Part shown: positions 48,463 through 61,017 of the stretch, piece after piece
Position numbering within the stretch: the stretch's first letter is position 1
How the letters are laid out: each line of letters opens with the position of its first letter
DNA from: Saccopteryx bilineata
Lineage: Eukaryota; Chordata; Mammalia; Chiroptera; Emballonuridae
Length of the DNA stretch: 64,000 nt
NCBI RefSeq assembly: GCF_036850765.1
Contig: NC_089490.1
Span: 101,048,074 to 101,112,073 of the forward strand
Reading direction: 5' to 3'
Made by a program: the position numbers and the translations under genes
The notes under the pieces: generated by a model
Databases searched by the model: none
The model's input: only the letters and a program-made list of their open reading frames with translations
Told to the model about the DNA's origin: nothing

Positions 48463-48831
48463 GGTCCTGGCTGGTTGGCTTAGTGATAGAGCATCGGCCT
48501 GGCATGTGGATGTCCTGGTTTCGATTCCTGATCAGAGAACACAAGAGAAGCACCCATCTGCTTCTCTACCCCTTCCCCTCTTGCTTTTCTCTCTGTCTCT
48601 CTCTCTTCCCCTCCTGCAGCCATGGCTCGATTGAAGTAAGTTGGCCCCAGATGGGCTCCATGACTTCTGCCTCAGGTGCTAAGAAAAGCTCAGTAGCTGA
48701 GCAACAGAGTAATGCCTCAGATGGGCAGAGCATCGCCCCATAGGGGACTTGTCAGGGAGAATTCAGTCTGGGTGCTAGGGGAGTCTGTCTTGGCCCCCTC
48801 CACTCACTTAGTAATAAGTAAATAAATAAAT
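48463..48831 (+). mobile_element. Bat tRNA-derived SINE, long type variant
   Basis: Head gtcctggctggttggcttag with B box gtttcgattcc, CT-rich block, ccatggctcgattgaagtaag and an AAAT tail. Flanks taaagacatttt are duplicated. The middle (aagaaaagctcagtagctgag) marks a subtype shared with 28211. Confidence 0.92.
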
Positions 48832-48954
48832 ATAAAGACATTTTTCTTGAAATGTCTTTAGTAGAGAAACATTTTTTTTTCCCATGAAAACTTTGTTTTG
48901 GGTTGCTTCAATTTCATTCTTAAGAATTGGTGGTGGGAAACCTCCCTTGAACCA

Positions 48955-49321
48955 TGCTATAGACTGAATGTAAGTATTTTCCACCCCCCTCCCAAAATTC
49001 ATATGTTAAAATCTAATCCCCAATGTGACAATATTTGGAGGTGGGGACTTTAGGAGGTACTTAGGTTTGTGGGGAAGCCCTCTTGAATGGGGTTAGTGAC
49101 ATATAAAAGAGGTTCCAGAGAGCTCCTCTGCTCCTTCCCCCACGTGAGGACATGGAGAAAAGATGGCTGGCTATGAACGAGGAAGGGGGCATCATCAGCT
49201 GCCTACTCTGCCAGTGCCTTCACCTTGGACTTCTAGCCTCCAGAACTGCAAGGCATTTCTGTTGTTTATAAGCCACCTGGCCTATGGCATTCTGTTAGAG
49301 CAGCCCAAATGGACTAAGACA
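48955..49321 (+). mobile_element. MaLR-type solitary LTR
   Basis: Starts tgctatagactgaatg and ends ggactaagaca. In between are the typical blocks caaaattcatatgttaaaatctaatcccc, aggaggtggggactttaggagg, acatataaaagaggttcc, cccacgtgaggacatgg, cttggacttctagcctccagaactgc and gtttataagccacc. No internal retroviral sequence is attached. Confidence 0.8.
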
Positions 49322-49329
49322 TAACAACA

Positions 49330-50550
49330 CTGAAATTAAGTATCAGGAGATGGTCACCATGGGTAAGAGAGGCAGTAGGCTGACCCAACCAAGGTGTTCA
49401 GCTGAGAGCTGAGCCAAACCACAACTAAGACGTTCTGTGAATTGCTGGGGCTGCCTGGCTCCACCATTCGGCCTTGGGTCGAATACAAAGGGAAAATTTG
49501 TGCAAGGCACACTAATGCCCCTTTCCATTGTACAGCATCTGTCCCAGGAATGGTACTTGCTTCTCACTGTCTCTCACCATTTTCTTCACTAAAGAATACT
49601 ACCCAACCGGAACGAGAGATGGGAGAAAGAGAAGGGAGACAATCTTTCTCATAATAAATATTAAATGTTTTCTTGTCTAATTTTTCTAATTAAAGGGAGA
49701 AGTTCTTGGATTTCACTTCTAAAATACTCAGCTGGTACCAAAACCATTATATTAATATGAAGGTACCAAGCCCTTCATATTAAATTGAGCATTATTAAAC
49801 ATGAACCCATCTTGCCTAGGTTAAAGCTGATGCTACATAGGCCACAGAGTTCCTTATTTCTCTCCACTTGGTGTTATATGTCCTGTATTCTTCATTGGAT
49901 AGCAAACTTCTTGGCAGAAATGACTGTGACTTAAGCTTCTTTGCACCTTCCCTCTCCCCTGTTTGCCGAATTTTGAATAAAATAAAAACTTGACAGAATA
50001 AATGCATAAGTAAAAATGTGAAGCAGAGATTTATAAAAACATTAATCCAAAGATCACTAAGCAAATTTGTAGAAAATAGACTAAAAAGTTTGAGCTGAAA
50101 GTTCTAATATTTAGGATGTCAATTTTCCCCCCTTAATTGAAGGAAATATAAAGATGGAATTTCCGGTACATGATAACACCAAAATGTTCCTAATTTTTTT
50201 TCGCTTTTGCAAATTCTCATGATTTGAGTTTCATCCAGGACTGTCAGTTGAGACATCTGATAATCTAAAAGCATTCAGAGAATTAGGATCCCATATGGCT
50301 TAAAAATATTTCCTATCCGGCAGGGAAAAAGAGAACTTACTGTGAAAATAATGCTGGTATGGCCTTCAATTCATGTGTATAAGAAGCACAGATGAATTTA
50401 AATCATTATTTATGGTATCATAATCATTATAATGATCACTGAGATCAATTACAATGAACAAAATAAGAAGAATATACAGTTCTCATAACCATGCTGTGTT
50501 ATAAAAACAGAGAGGCATATTGTAAAGCAACAATAGTAATGCAGTCATGT
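49330..50550. other. Unique intronic sequence
   Basis: No gene or clear repeat recognised. Confidence 0.5.
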
Positions 50551-50559
50551 TTTCTCTTA

Positions 50560-50710
50560 CAGAGCAACATTCACAGAAATAGCACTGAATTAGGAGTCCT
50601 GGCTTATCACTAACTAATCGTGTAAATCTGGGAGAGTCACTTAACTTCCTTGGAACTTAATTTTCTCAACTGAACAATGATAAAGTTGGACCAGATGTTC
50701 CCTTTTAACA
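50560..50710 (+). mobile_element. MIR SINE
   Basis: aattaggagtcctggcttatc, gtgtaaatctgggagagtcacttaacttcc, tctcaactgaacaatgataaag match MIR. Confidence 0.75.
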
Positions 50711-50934
50711 TAGCATCTGTTCTTGAGGTTCTAGCAAAAAGGAAATCTGCTCCTATACTCATATTGTCTGAAGAATAATTCTCCTTGTTTGGGGCAAAGA
50801 ATTTTCTTTAAGTGAGTGTTCAGAGTTATGTTTTTATAATGATGAGAGAGGACAAGGACTTGGGCTTGGCCAACTGTACCCACTGAATTATTAATAACAA
50901 CAATAAAAAAATAATGATAACAGCTGTTGATATT

Positions 50935-51090
50935 CACTTGAGTGTTGACTGTGGGCCAGACAATGCTTTAATCCTCAGAAAAATTCTATGACATAAACAT
51001 TACTGTTAATATCCTCATTTTACACATGAGAACCTGAAGCTTAGAGATAACTAGGAACTTGGCCGACACCACACAATAACTGGTAGAATT
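50935..51090 (+). mobile_element. MIR SINE
   Basis: gagtgttgactgtgggccagac, cctcattttacacatgagaacctgaagcttagag, gacaccacacaataactgg match MIR. Confidence 0.75.
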
Positions 51091-51284
51091 GTGATGACAA
51101 TAAAGAGGAGAATGAATCAGATATCAGATGCCTGCATCCCGCAGTGTTTAGACAAGTGTCTTCTACATAGACCTGGAGGTGGACGGATGGAGTCTCTCCC
51201 TACTAGCCAAGTGGTCTGCATGAACCCCCTTCCCCACAGTCTCTTCTAAGGGACTGGAGATGACTTGAAAGGATATGCAATTTG

Positions 51285-51450
51285 GAACTCCTGGGTTAAC
51301 ACCACGTTTTGCTATTTAATAGCAGAGTGACTCTGGGCAGCTCAGCTTCCTATACAGTATTCATCTGTAAAATGGGGATAACAGTGACACCTACCTTTAG
51401 GGATGTGGTACATAACGCTTATGAGATTGCTTCATAAACTATAAAGTAAA
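51285..51450 (+). mobile_element. MIR SINE
   Basis: gagtgactctgggcagctcagcttcc, cttcatctgtaaaatgggga-like core is clear. Confidence 0.75.
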
Positions 51451-51583
51451 ATTGCTAAAAATAATGCATGCCTGCTAGGAACTACTTTTTCTTTTCCCTG
51501 TTAAGAACATAGAGCTATAAATCTTCTAGTTTCATGTTGTTTTAGCCAGAAATAGCCTATTCTGAAAGAGACAGCATGTGTGG

Positions 51584-51601
51584 TAAAAAAAAAAAAAAAA
51601 A
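51584..51601 (+). repeat. Poly-A run
   Basis: An 18-base A run within unique sequence. Confidence 0.9.
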
Positions 51602-53094
51602 TGTAGGTTTTATTCCTAGCGCTGCCATTTACTTAGCTTTGTGGCCATGGGGCAAGATGCTTAATTGGGCATTCCACTGGGCCCCAGGCTCAGAACGGGT
51701 TTAATGCTCTGTGGTTACCGCCTTGAAATGCTTCATCTTTTTTTTCTTTGAGTTTATATTTTGCAAGTGAAGACTGATGGGACAATGTTGGGTTCCTCAT
51801 GACTTCTTGGGATGGGTTCTGCTGAAAACCTTATCACTGCTTCCTAGATGCCGAGCCCTGCTTGGAGTTGCCCTCTCTCTTGGTCCCCAAACTGCCGATG
51901 CTCTTCTCTCCATTCACAGCAGGGGTCTGGGCGCTGACACAAGGAGGGCTAGGGTTGGGCACTCATTCTCTATGGCACTGTGGGGTGCCCCTATCCAAAC
52001 TCCCTCCCCACACTGGCAAGAGTCTGGCACCTGTCCTGGGCAGTGAACTGAGTTTACCCCTGATCCGGGTACCAAGCATGTCCTGACACAGACACAGAAA
52101 TTTAAATATCCTTAGAGCAACAGGCCCCTGAGAATGGCTTGACTTTCTCAGACCCCGCCCAAACCAGGGGGTTGCTCATTGGTCAGGGGGCTGGTGGGAG
52201 GCGGGACTCAGGAGCTGTCCGAGTCTGCAGTGAGACACCTGTGTCTGTATTAGGAGGCAGAGTCCAGCTGTCTCTGAGGGCCCGTGCTCTCCCTGCTAGT
52301 ACCTGAGCTTGGGAGTGCTCCCTAGGCTGGTGCTATGCCCGGGGGCCTTCTCCCTCCCTCCCTCCCTCCTTCCAACCTTTAACCTTCTAGGCTGTCATTT
52401 TTCTCTCTTGACCAGTTCAAGGCACTGTTTAGATGCCTTGAAACAGAAACTGCATGATTTTGCATTGAGTTAGATGCTCTAATATTTGCATTTAAAATCG
52501 ACATTACACAATATTAAAAAAAATGGCAGAATTTATGCTCGTAACATAAAATTTTATTTTTTTTTCTTTTACTTAAAACATTAAATAGTAAATTTAAAAA
52601 CACCATGGCAAGTCCAGGGAGAAACTGAGGAAGAAAGGAAAAAGTTTTATATATAATTTTGTTGATTCTTTTACCTCTGCTTTTTGAATAAAGAGCCCTA
52701 CATTTTCATTTTAAGCTTGGCGCCACAAATTATTTAGCTTAGTGTGCTCCCAGTGTGCAAGTTGTGTACAATCAATCACCTGGTCCCTGCCTCACTCCAA
52801 TACACGCCTGCACCAGGTCTGTAGGCTCAGCAAGGGAGCATGCTCGGCCTGACCCACGGACAGAGCATGCTCTATCCAGTTACTTCTAATTCTATCTGCT
52901 CTTTTCCAAGAGGGTAGAAAAGGAGAAACAAGGGTCATTCTCTTGGAAACTGTGAAGGTCATTTAGCCCTAACAAAGGCAATGTTTCACTAGACATGAAC
53001 TAGATATTATTTCCGCTTGCCATTCTGTGGTTTGGCTTACAAATATGAAGATAATGAGAAATAGTGTAACTTGCTCGGTCTTCTGGGGCTCCTT

Positions 53095-54690
53095 TACTTA
53101 TTCATTCATTCAGTCAGTCACTCATTCTCTCACTTTTTACTGTCACTTTACAACATGTACTGAGCACTTAACATGTTGCACACATTTTGTTAAACATTAA
53201 CAATTCAAAAGTACTTAAGACATTCTCTCTCCTAAAGGAGCTCCAAGTCAGTGAGGGCGGCAGAGGCAGGCAGGAGGCAGATACAGAGATAATCATTTTT
53301 TATGACAGCAAGTACAGCAGTTATGGCCATACAGGAAAAGGGTTCCTGAAGGACACAGGCATACATCAGGACGGACATTTTGGGGAGGGTGACATGTCTG
53401 TTACCCACTAAGCGATGAGTCAGAGGTAGCCAAGACACAGGCAATGGAAGGGGCAGGCAGGGAAGGGCATTGCATGGCTTGGTTATAGCATAAACAAAGG
53501 TACTGAGACAAGAAACAGTGTAGCAAGAGTGAAAGCCAGCAGGCAGCTCACTGTTAATCAGACTGGAGCAGTGGGGAGGGAAACACCAACTAGCGAGCCT
53601 GGAGACCTGCCTCCCTACGCTCCTGCTGGGCATCATCCCGTAGCTCTGGGCAGCAGGTGAAGGAATGGTTTTGTGCCTGCAAGGGAGAGAGTTGGATTTA
53701 GAGAGCACACTCATGGCTACTTGAAGTGTGGATTGGAAAGAATAAAACTGGAGGCTGGAGGGGGGGGGGCTGTTTAAGACGGTCTTATAGCAATTAATGC
53801 AAGAGACAATGATGGTCTGAACTAGCTTCAAGGATGGTTCTGTATTAAAGGAATACTAAAGAGCTATCGAGTCCAAGCTGGGCTTACTATAGAATAAATG
53901 TAGGAGCGAGTGGAAGGGTGGGGAAAGGCTGACTGCCAGGTCTCCTGTTTGGGTGACTGAGGCTGAAGGGGTTGAAGGGGCAGAGACTTGGGGGTGCACT
54001 GGGGAAGAGCCGTGTGTCCTGTTTGGGATGTGGTTGGGGGTCCGTGGGAGTGGCAGGTAGAGATGTCAGCAGGCAGAGGAGGCTGAAGTTGGGGGAGAGG
54101 TTGGGCCGGAGTTGTCAGTTTGGGGATGATTAGGCTCCAGGTCTAGGAGGTAGCTGGAAGTATGAGAGGGCTGAAAGCACCCACAGGGGACACCATGGAA
54201 AAGAGGAAAGAAATGGGGAAAAGAGGTAAGTATGCTGTCACAGAAGCCAAGCGGGTAAAGTCCCCAAGGGAGGACAAGGACCAGCTGTTACTCGTGGCAG
54301 AGAGATCCTAAAAGAAGCGGAAAGGGTCATTTGATTTGTTAACATAGAGCAACTCGTGAGGGATCACAGAGGAGTCCTTTCAGGAGAACAAGTCCTTTGT
54401 GGGAGCAAAGGCAGATCTAAGAGGAACGTGAAGAAAAAGGAGTGGGGACAGTGACTTTAGACCATATTTTGAGAAGTCAGAATGAGCAAGAGAGGAGAAT
54501 ATTTGGGGCATAGGGGAGAAGAAACGGGATCAAGGGGGAAGTTGCTTTATTTTCCTTTCTTTTTAGAATAGGAGACACTTAAGCAAGTTTACAGGCAGCA
54601 GAAAAGAAAATAGTGAAGAGCGAAGGTCTGGGGTACAAGAGAGGAGAAGGAGAACAGTGGAGGCAGGAGAAGCAGACTTTGAGTAAGATG
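53095..54690 (+). mobile_element. Ancient long interspersed repeat (L2-like), longest copy
   Basis: Opens with attcattcattcagtcagtcac and tactgagcacttaacatgttgc, followed by a long GA-rich body with gtgaggaggcagatac-like, agagttggatttagag, gtccccaagggaggacaagg and ggacagtgactttagacc blocks. A 199-codon minus frame (53232-53831) lies over it but has no similarity or splice support. A G10 run is at 53760-53769. Confidence 0.5.
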
Positions 54691-54850
54691 GGGCAACCCT
54701 GCGCCCGGAGCAAAGGATGTGGGGCTGGCGACCCCGAACCCGCGGAGTCTTTCACTGCCGCTTCTCCGCGCATGCGCATTCCTCAGCTGTCCCTATTCCC
54801 GAAGCTGAGCTGCCAAATTGTCAGAAAACGTCCGGCAACCATGCGGAGTG
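54690..54850. promoter_or_regulatory. CpG-rich patch with NRF1-like palindrome
   Basis: About 15 CpG dinucleotides occur in 160 bp, far above the surrounding intron. The palindrome GCGCATGCGC at 54768-54777 matches the core of the known NRF1 binding site. No TATA box or recognised exon is adjacent. It could be a small intragenic promoter or enhancer on either strand, or a remnant of an inserted sequence. Function is inference. Confidence 0.4.
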
Positions 54851-55534
54851 AGTTCTCTACAGGTGCACATTACTAACCCACTGATAGACTACACTCATGG
54901 CAATTTTTTTGGGGGGGGGAAGTGGGGGATTCCAATAAAAATTCCCTGAAAACAATTCTTCAAGTCTCTAATCTTACCTTTAGATCCTTTGGTTTTACAA
55001 GGCCCGCTCCTGTTTTGAGTGATTTGAGGTTATCCATCACGAGCCCTTCAACATCTCTCCTTTCTACCTCAACTTCTTATGTCCTCACCTTCATCTTGTT
55101 TTTTTTTTTTTCTTGCAATATTCAAAATTCTTTTGATCTTTCAAGATCCTTCTCAAGTGATATCCCTTATCTCTGTTTTTACTTTCATCTTACATATACA
55201 TTTTAAGTTATTTGATGTCTTTTTACATTATTGTATAAGCTATTTTAAATACTTGTAGAACAAAAAAGGGATTCAACAAACCAACCAATTGCTCTGATGC
55301 CTTTTTATCTTCTTTATCATTTTAATTCACTCTTATTCCTCTACTAAACTATCAAATTCCTTAAGGACAGGTAATTTTTTTGGGGGGGGTATAAGTTCTA
55401 GAAGTGACAATGTATTGTATTGTGCAGCTACCTACTGCAATTGATGAATTTAAGTCCCCAGGGGAGAGATGTATAAATAAGATGGATAGAGATACATACA
55501 TATGTATATGCAGATACTTATTATGCCCTTACTT

Positions 55535-55900
55535 GCTAGCAATTAGCGGTATACTAAGATAAAACAAAGCAAAACACAGTTTCTGTCTTTTAAGGGTGCA
55601 AAATCCAGTGGGGCATTTAATATGTATGTCACACCGGTATATAAACACAAATATTAGGATAAACTTTTTGCGTGAACAGAACTCTAACAGGCAGAAGGCA
55701 CGTTGTGAAAAAGCACCGGTCTGGGGAAGACCCTGGCCGGAAGGCAGGGTGAGAGGGAAGGGACTGGGAGTGTGGTCTGGGACCAGAGACTCAGAGGGCT
55801 GATGAAACTGCACTTGGCTATGTCAGAAACTTGGGAGCCCTTAAACGTGTTAGCTAGGCAGAGAACATGATTAAATATGCATTTTTAAAAGATAACAGAA
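55535..55900 (+). mobile_element. Ancient repeat fragment (L2-like)
   Basis: ttagcggtatactaagataaaac, cagtttctgtcttttaagggtgc, then cagagaacatgattaaatatgc fit the old family at 18715 weakly. Confidence 0.35.
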
Positions 55901-55964
55901 TGGAGGGGGAATTTGAAAAGAGTGAGATTCAAAGCAGGCAGATCTAGGAGAGGGCTTCTTTTTT

Positions 55965-56225
55965 TCCTTGAGGTATAATTGACATACAATGATGTATCAG
56001 TTTTAGGTAAACAATGTAATGATTCGACATTTGTATACATTGCAAAATGATCACCACAACACACATTTCTACTTAATACCAGTCACCACACATAGTTTCA
56101 ATTTTTTTTTTCTTGTGATGAGAACTTTTAAGAGCTACTCTCTCTCAGCAAACTTCAAATATGCAATATAGTATTAACTATAGTCACCATGTTATACATT
56201 ACATTCCCACTACTTACTTACTTAC
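55965..56225 (-). mobile_element. Old L1 fragment, antisense
   Basis: cttgaggtataattgacatacaatgatg, acattgcaaaatgatcaccac, tatagtcaccatgttatacatta is the complement of an old L1 3' region. Confidence 0.75.
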
Positions 56226-56270
56226 TGGAGCTTTGTTATAGTTTAGGTGAAAGATGATCAAGTCAACTAG

Positions 56271-56271
<1 letters not shown>

Positions 56272-56341
<70 letters not shown>

Positions 56342-56360
56342 TGTTGAGGGGGGGGGGGGG
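56272..56360 (+). repeat. (TG)n-(AG)n-(G)n compound microsatellite
   Basis: About 18 TG units pass directly into about 15 AG units; after a short gap a run of 13 G follows (56348-56360). Confidence 0.95.
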
Positions 56361-56749
56361 AGGTGGTGAACAAGGTAAAGTAATTGCCCAGAAATTTTTT
56401 GATCTTACTTTTTAAACATTAAATGACAAATACAATAAAGATCATAATTTATTATATACTTTGTAACACACTTCTCTAGAATCTGCCCCAGGCAATTATG
56501 CTATCTCTTCTTCACCACTTATTATCTTTGGGGCCTGATTTTTGCACTTTATCCTAAATGATCAAATGTTATTCTCTTATTAATTCAGGTCTAAGTTTTG
56601 AGCACCCTATGAGCTCACATATCTGCATTTATATCAGTATGCATTTTTTATACTTTTAATGGTCCTTGGCAGAGGGTTAGCCAAGCAGTGGATACCAAAT
56701 AAATAAATAAATACTTGTTATTTTGACTTGAATGGTATTTATTGGGGTT

Positions 56750-57085
56750 TCTTGCAAGTTGTATGCCCTCACACTCTTTGGTCTCTGCAATGTGTTCTCT
56801 GTACCTGGGATACTTTCTTCTCTCTCTTCCTTCCTTTTCTTTTCTTAGCTTTTCCTAGCTTGTTCTTTTTCATCGCTTCCTCCAGAATTTCTTGATTGAT
56901 TTGCCTAAACTGGGTTAAATACTTTTGTTAAGTGGCAGTGTTTACTAACTTATTTGTTTCTCTGTTTGACCCACAAAGGCAGACAACCTTCTGGTTATTC
57001 GCTCACTTTTTATCCCCATCTGGAGCATGGTGCCTGGCATACAGTAGTTGCTCAGTAAACATATGTCCAATGAACGTGGCTATGT
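56750..57085 (+). mobile_element. L2 LINE 3' region
   Basis: tacctgggatactttcttctc, cttcctccagaatttcttgatt, cccacaaaggcagacaacc, gagcatggtgcctggcatacagtagttgctcagtaaac match L2 in order. Confidence 0.75.
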
Positions 57086-57279
57086 GTGGTACCTGAACAT
57101 TTCGAAATGTGAATCTTCAAACAGCTGGGCACAAAGCCCCAGATTCATCCAGTGCAAAACAGTGATGGGAGACCAACCAAAAAAGTATTTTCATTCCTTT
57201 GCTCTTAAACAAAGTTAATAGGAATGGAAGCAGCTGTTATGTCTTTGAAGCCTTTTATGCAATTACAATTCTTGGAGAA

Positions 57280-57425
57280 ACATGGAGACAGCTCAAGTGT
57301 CACCTCTTTATACCAACCCCCCAGGGGCATGCAGATATCTGCTTGGTTGTCCATTTTCTCACGTGTATAGACTATCATTTTTAGTTTGTAAGTTTCTGTG
57401 GGGCAGGAACAGTGAGTATTTCAGA
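57280..57425 (+). mobile_element. L2 LINE fragment
   Basis: agctcaagtgtcacctctttat and gtaagtttctgtggggcaggaacagtg fit L2. Confidence 0.5.
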
Positions 57426-57429
57426 TTTA

Positions 57430-58235
57430 GAAAACAAGTGTGACAGCAAGATACAAAGAAACCAGAAAGCCAGATTCTGTTTTAGAAAACCTTCAGAGGT
57501 GGAGCTTTAGTGCTCTGCAGATGTTCTAAGGTCACAGACAGCCCTTTGCTCTGGGGCATTTGTTTTATTTAGTCAAACAACACAATTTTCTGTATTACTG
57601 TCTGGTGCCATTTTTAGCCTTAGAAACAGAGGTGGTAAGAAAACCAGGCATGGACTTTGTTCTCATGGAACTTAGCAGCAAGGAATAAAAGAGTTGGGAG
57701 TGACCTCATTTTTAGGGGGTTGATTCAGATCAAGACTCTTGATTTTGGAATTGGTCCCCAAGAAGATAAGTGGTTTCTGGAAGTATAGCTCTGCCCAAAC
57801 AAATGCAGGTCCCTGAGACAGGCTGGGACATGGGGTGTCTAAGAGATTCTTTACTAGGCATCTCTGCAAGGGCTCAGGTCTTCACTTCAGTACAGGTGCT
57901 TCGTGTTGTCATCTCGGGGTGACATTCCCAAGGCACTACACGGGAGCAGTTACTACCAGTAGCCTTATTTTCCAGATAAAGAATTTTCCCGTTATTCTAG
58001 TATCTCTAGAACCAAAGTTTATTATGTTTTCTTTAGCATCATTGGCCACCATCGTGGTGTCATGGGAAAAACATCCTGGAAGACCTAAAACAGCCTGGAT
58101 TAAAAGTGCTCACTGCTTACGTGCCGCTATATGCTCCAAAGGCGATAGTGCCCGAGAAGCTACTAGCTCCTATTAAAATCTAAGGTTCAGACAAGGGTCA
58201 GAGGATCTCATCTCCTACATTTGAGTGGTCTAATG
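57430..58235. other. Unique intronic sequence
   Basis: No gene or clear repeat recognised. The 113-codon frame at 57835-58176 has no similarity that I know. Confidence 0.5.
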
Positions 58236-58242
58236 CAATGTA

Positions 58243-58473
58243 CATTGCTCACAAAAATTAGGGGATCAGGGAATGTGCAGTACTTTCAGCCTTTTTATAG
58301 TGAGTGCATTTTCACCAATGAAAAGTTGGTTTTGCATCTCATTTGCATAATCAAACAACTTTCTTTGACTTTTCGTTTGCTTCTGATGTTCTTGTCTAAT
58401 AAAAAAATCAAATGCTTCTTTCTTTTTATTGCTTCCTGTTTATTTTGAAATATCCTCTAATATTTGTGAGCAG
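58243..58473. mobile_element. Short MITE, Tc1/mariner-like ends
   Basis: 231 bp flanked by TA on each side (58241-58242, 58474-58475). The left end cattgctcacaaaaattag and the reverse complement of the right end, ctgctcacaaatattag, pair as imperfect inverted repeats of about 17 bp. There is no transposase. TA flanks and this layout fit a Tc1/mariner-derived element. Confidence 0.7.
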
Positions 58474-58479
58474 TATAAG

Positions 58480-59990
58480 TTTCTAAATCACAGTTTGGGT
58501 TATATGTTAACAGAAAGTGTTTTTTAATTGCTGGTTTGATGTTAATTAAACAACAGAAATAATATGTGTGGTAAGACTGAGCAAGGTGTGCCTTTAAAGT
58601 TGTTGCCAGCTTCCAAAGGTGACTTTTGATTGTTAAAATTTAATGACTCATTGATAATAGTGGCATTGTAAATTGTATTCTGTGGAGCATTTTTCAATTT
58701 GCTTTCTGTCATTATTTCATTGGATAGCAAAGGCTGATAGGTTAGATGGCCTGGCTCTATCTGGATAATAACTATCAGAGCAAGGACAGTGATCCAGACA
58801 CCTGCTCTTGCTGTAGTATTCCCTCCATCTCCATTAATGATACTGATGGATGCTATCTCAGGAATAATGACAATAAACGCGAGATACTAAAATAAATGAA
58901 CATATTGGAAAATACAGTGGACGCTAAGCCCATCATTCCACTTGTCCACCTGTTTCTCAGTAGCCAGTTCTTCTTTTTGAAGGGCAGCAGTTACACCACA
59001 CCCTAACTATTTGAGTAATGACGTCCTGGAAAAGTAATGACTGGCAGACTCATTCACCGAGGAACCAACTGGAATATCAGATGATAAATCAGGAATGTGG
59101 ACCAGGTTGCTTCAGACTTATAAATGATGCACAAATTAAAATGTTTAGCTAGATGTACCTGACATTACCAGAACTTTACAAGGGCTGTCTTTGGGGATAT
59201 TTATTTCTATAGAATAAACACCTGGGAGTTCTTTTTGTGATATTAGATCAAAGTATGGGATAATGAAAACAGAAATGCCTTATGCAGCGTTAATAGTTTT
59301 AATACTCAAGGGGTTCAGCTGAAGCTAGTAACTACATAAGGTTAGCCTTGCATGAAGCCTGAGCCGCCGGAACTGCCAGGCCTGGGTTGCAGACCGGCAC
59401 CCTGGGGTGAGTTCTAACATGGGCTCGCTTGGAGGCTCGCCACAATCTTCTTGGGACTCACTTTCTTCCTATTTGATGCTGCAATGAAAGATAGATTCTT
59501 GTAAGAAAGTACTCCCGAAAAGGCACAGGGCGGCCTGAGTAGATAAATAACACAAATAGCTACAGAACAGAAGCTAGAGGAAGAAAGGAATGAAAACACA
59601 ATGATTTAAAAATATTTTTTACTCTAGAGGCATTGCAGTAAAACATCCTTTAACATTAACTCATCTTTTAAGATCAAGGATATGTCTCTCTACTTCTCCT
59701 TGAAACTTTCCCCAGGCCGCCAAGGAAGAATATAAAGAAAAAGAAAATCGGCCCAGTCCCTTAGAGATTAGATATGAGTTTCATCAGGTCAAATAACCTT
59801 AACCTGATAACAAAGCAGATAACTGCAAAAGTAGCATTATAACACCTCAGACTTCTACACTGATATTTTTCTCATTGCACCATCATGGGATGGTGATTCT
59901 GAAATGGCTACAGTAGCTTCAGTTTGTGAAGATAACCCACTACGATAGAAAATGCTCTCTGTGCAAACTTCCAGGCACTGATCACAATAG
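58480..59990. other. Unique intronic sequence
   Basis: No gene or clear repeat recognised. Confidence 0.5.
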
Positions 59991-59999
59991 ATTTTAGCC

Positions 60000-60150
60000 A
60001 GTGGTCTAGGTTTCTCTCTCTCCAACCAGACTGTGTGCCTTGAGGACAAAAACTATCTGAGTCTACCTAATATCCTTGGTGGTTAGCCCAATAACGAACA
60101 TGTAGTAGGATAGTCAATACACCTTTGAGTAATGAACAGATGAGTGACTG
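60000..60150 (+). mobile_element. L2 LINE fragment
   Basis: cagactgtgtgccttgaggacaaaaactatc and acgaacatgtagtaggatagtc resemble the L2 3' end. Confidence 0.5.
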
Positions 60151-60967
60151 AAAACATGATGTAACCTGGAATAATTACCTTCAGGAATTGGGGCTATGAG
60201 AAAAAGAGTGGGGTTCATGCAGAACAATACAGAATAATGTTGAGTGATCATAGTCATTGAGTTGGGTACTAACATAAGGGAAAAATAGATTAGAGGCAGT
60301 AGTAGACAAGTTATAAGTAGAAAAAGAAAGTAGTGTTTGTTTTGTCTGTTTTTCCTTTTTAAAATGGACAATTTTATTTATAAACCTTGCAGCAGCATTT
60401 GAGCTCTAAGGAGAACTTATAAGAAGATAGGTGATCAGAGACATGGTTGATGAGAAAAAGTAGAAAGCAGTGTTTAGAACACAGATGAGGAGAGAGAGGG
60501 AATTGTAAAGTTACCTGATAGGGAAAAGAGAAAAGAGAAAAGCATAATTTTTCTGTAGGACATTCTATGGTTCTTTTCTAGAACATTTCAGAAGCTGAGA
60601 GAGCCCAGAGGAGAAATAAAGGTCATGGAACGAACAAGAGAAGGGAGTGTGATATACATGGCATTGCTCACTCCTAGGGAAAGAGGAAGGGAAGAAAATG
60701 CCACAAAGAGGTCATTTCTGTCATCAACAGTACATTCCTCTGTCAGGAAGGTAGAAATCAAGACCAAGCTGTCAACTGGCAGTGAGTTCTTAGCTTCCTC
60801 CTCCTCTCACTTTGACACTTGTTCTTAGTTAGGGTTGCTCCTTGTCTGGTCAGGGGACTCACTGGGCTGTAAAATTTTCCCATACTGTGGACCTTTCCCT
60901 ATAGTTTTTAACCATCAGAACTTGCCCAGACTCTACCTTATTTTCTCAGGATACCTGCTTCTACAAA

Positions 60968-61017
60968 ATAACAACAACAACAACAACAACAACAACAAAA
61001 AGAAAAGAAAAGAAAAA
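60968..61017 (+). repeat. (AAC)n then (AAAAG)n microsatellite
   Basis: Ten AAC units followed by AAAAG units; one frame reads as an Asn run. Confidence 0.95.

Noticed and set aside
53232..53831. 199-codon minus-strand open frame
   Set aside because: It lies across an ancient GA-rich repeat, has no recognisable domain and no splice or promoter support.
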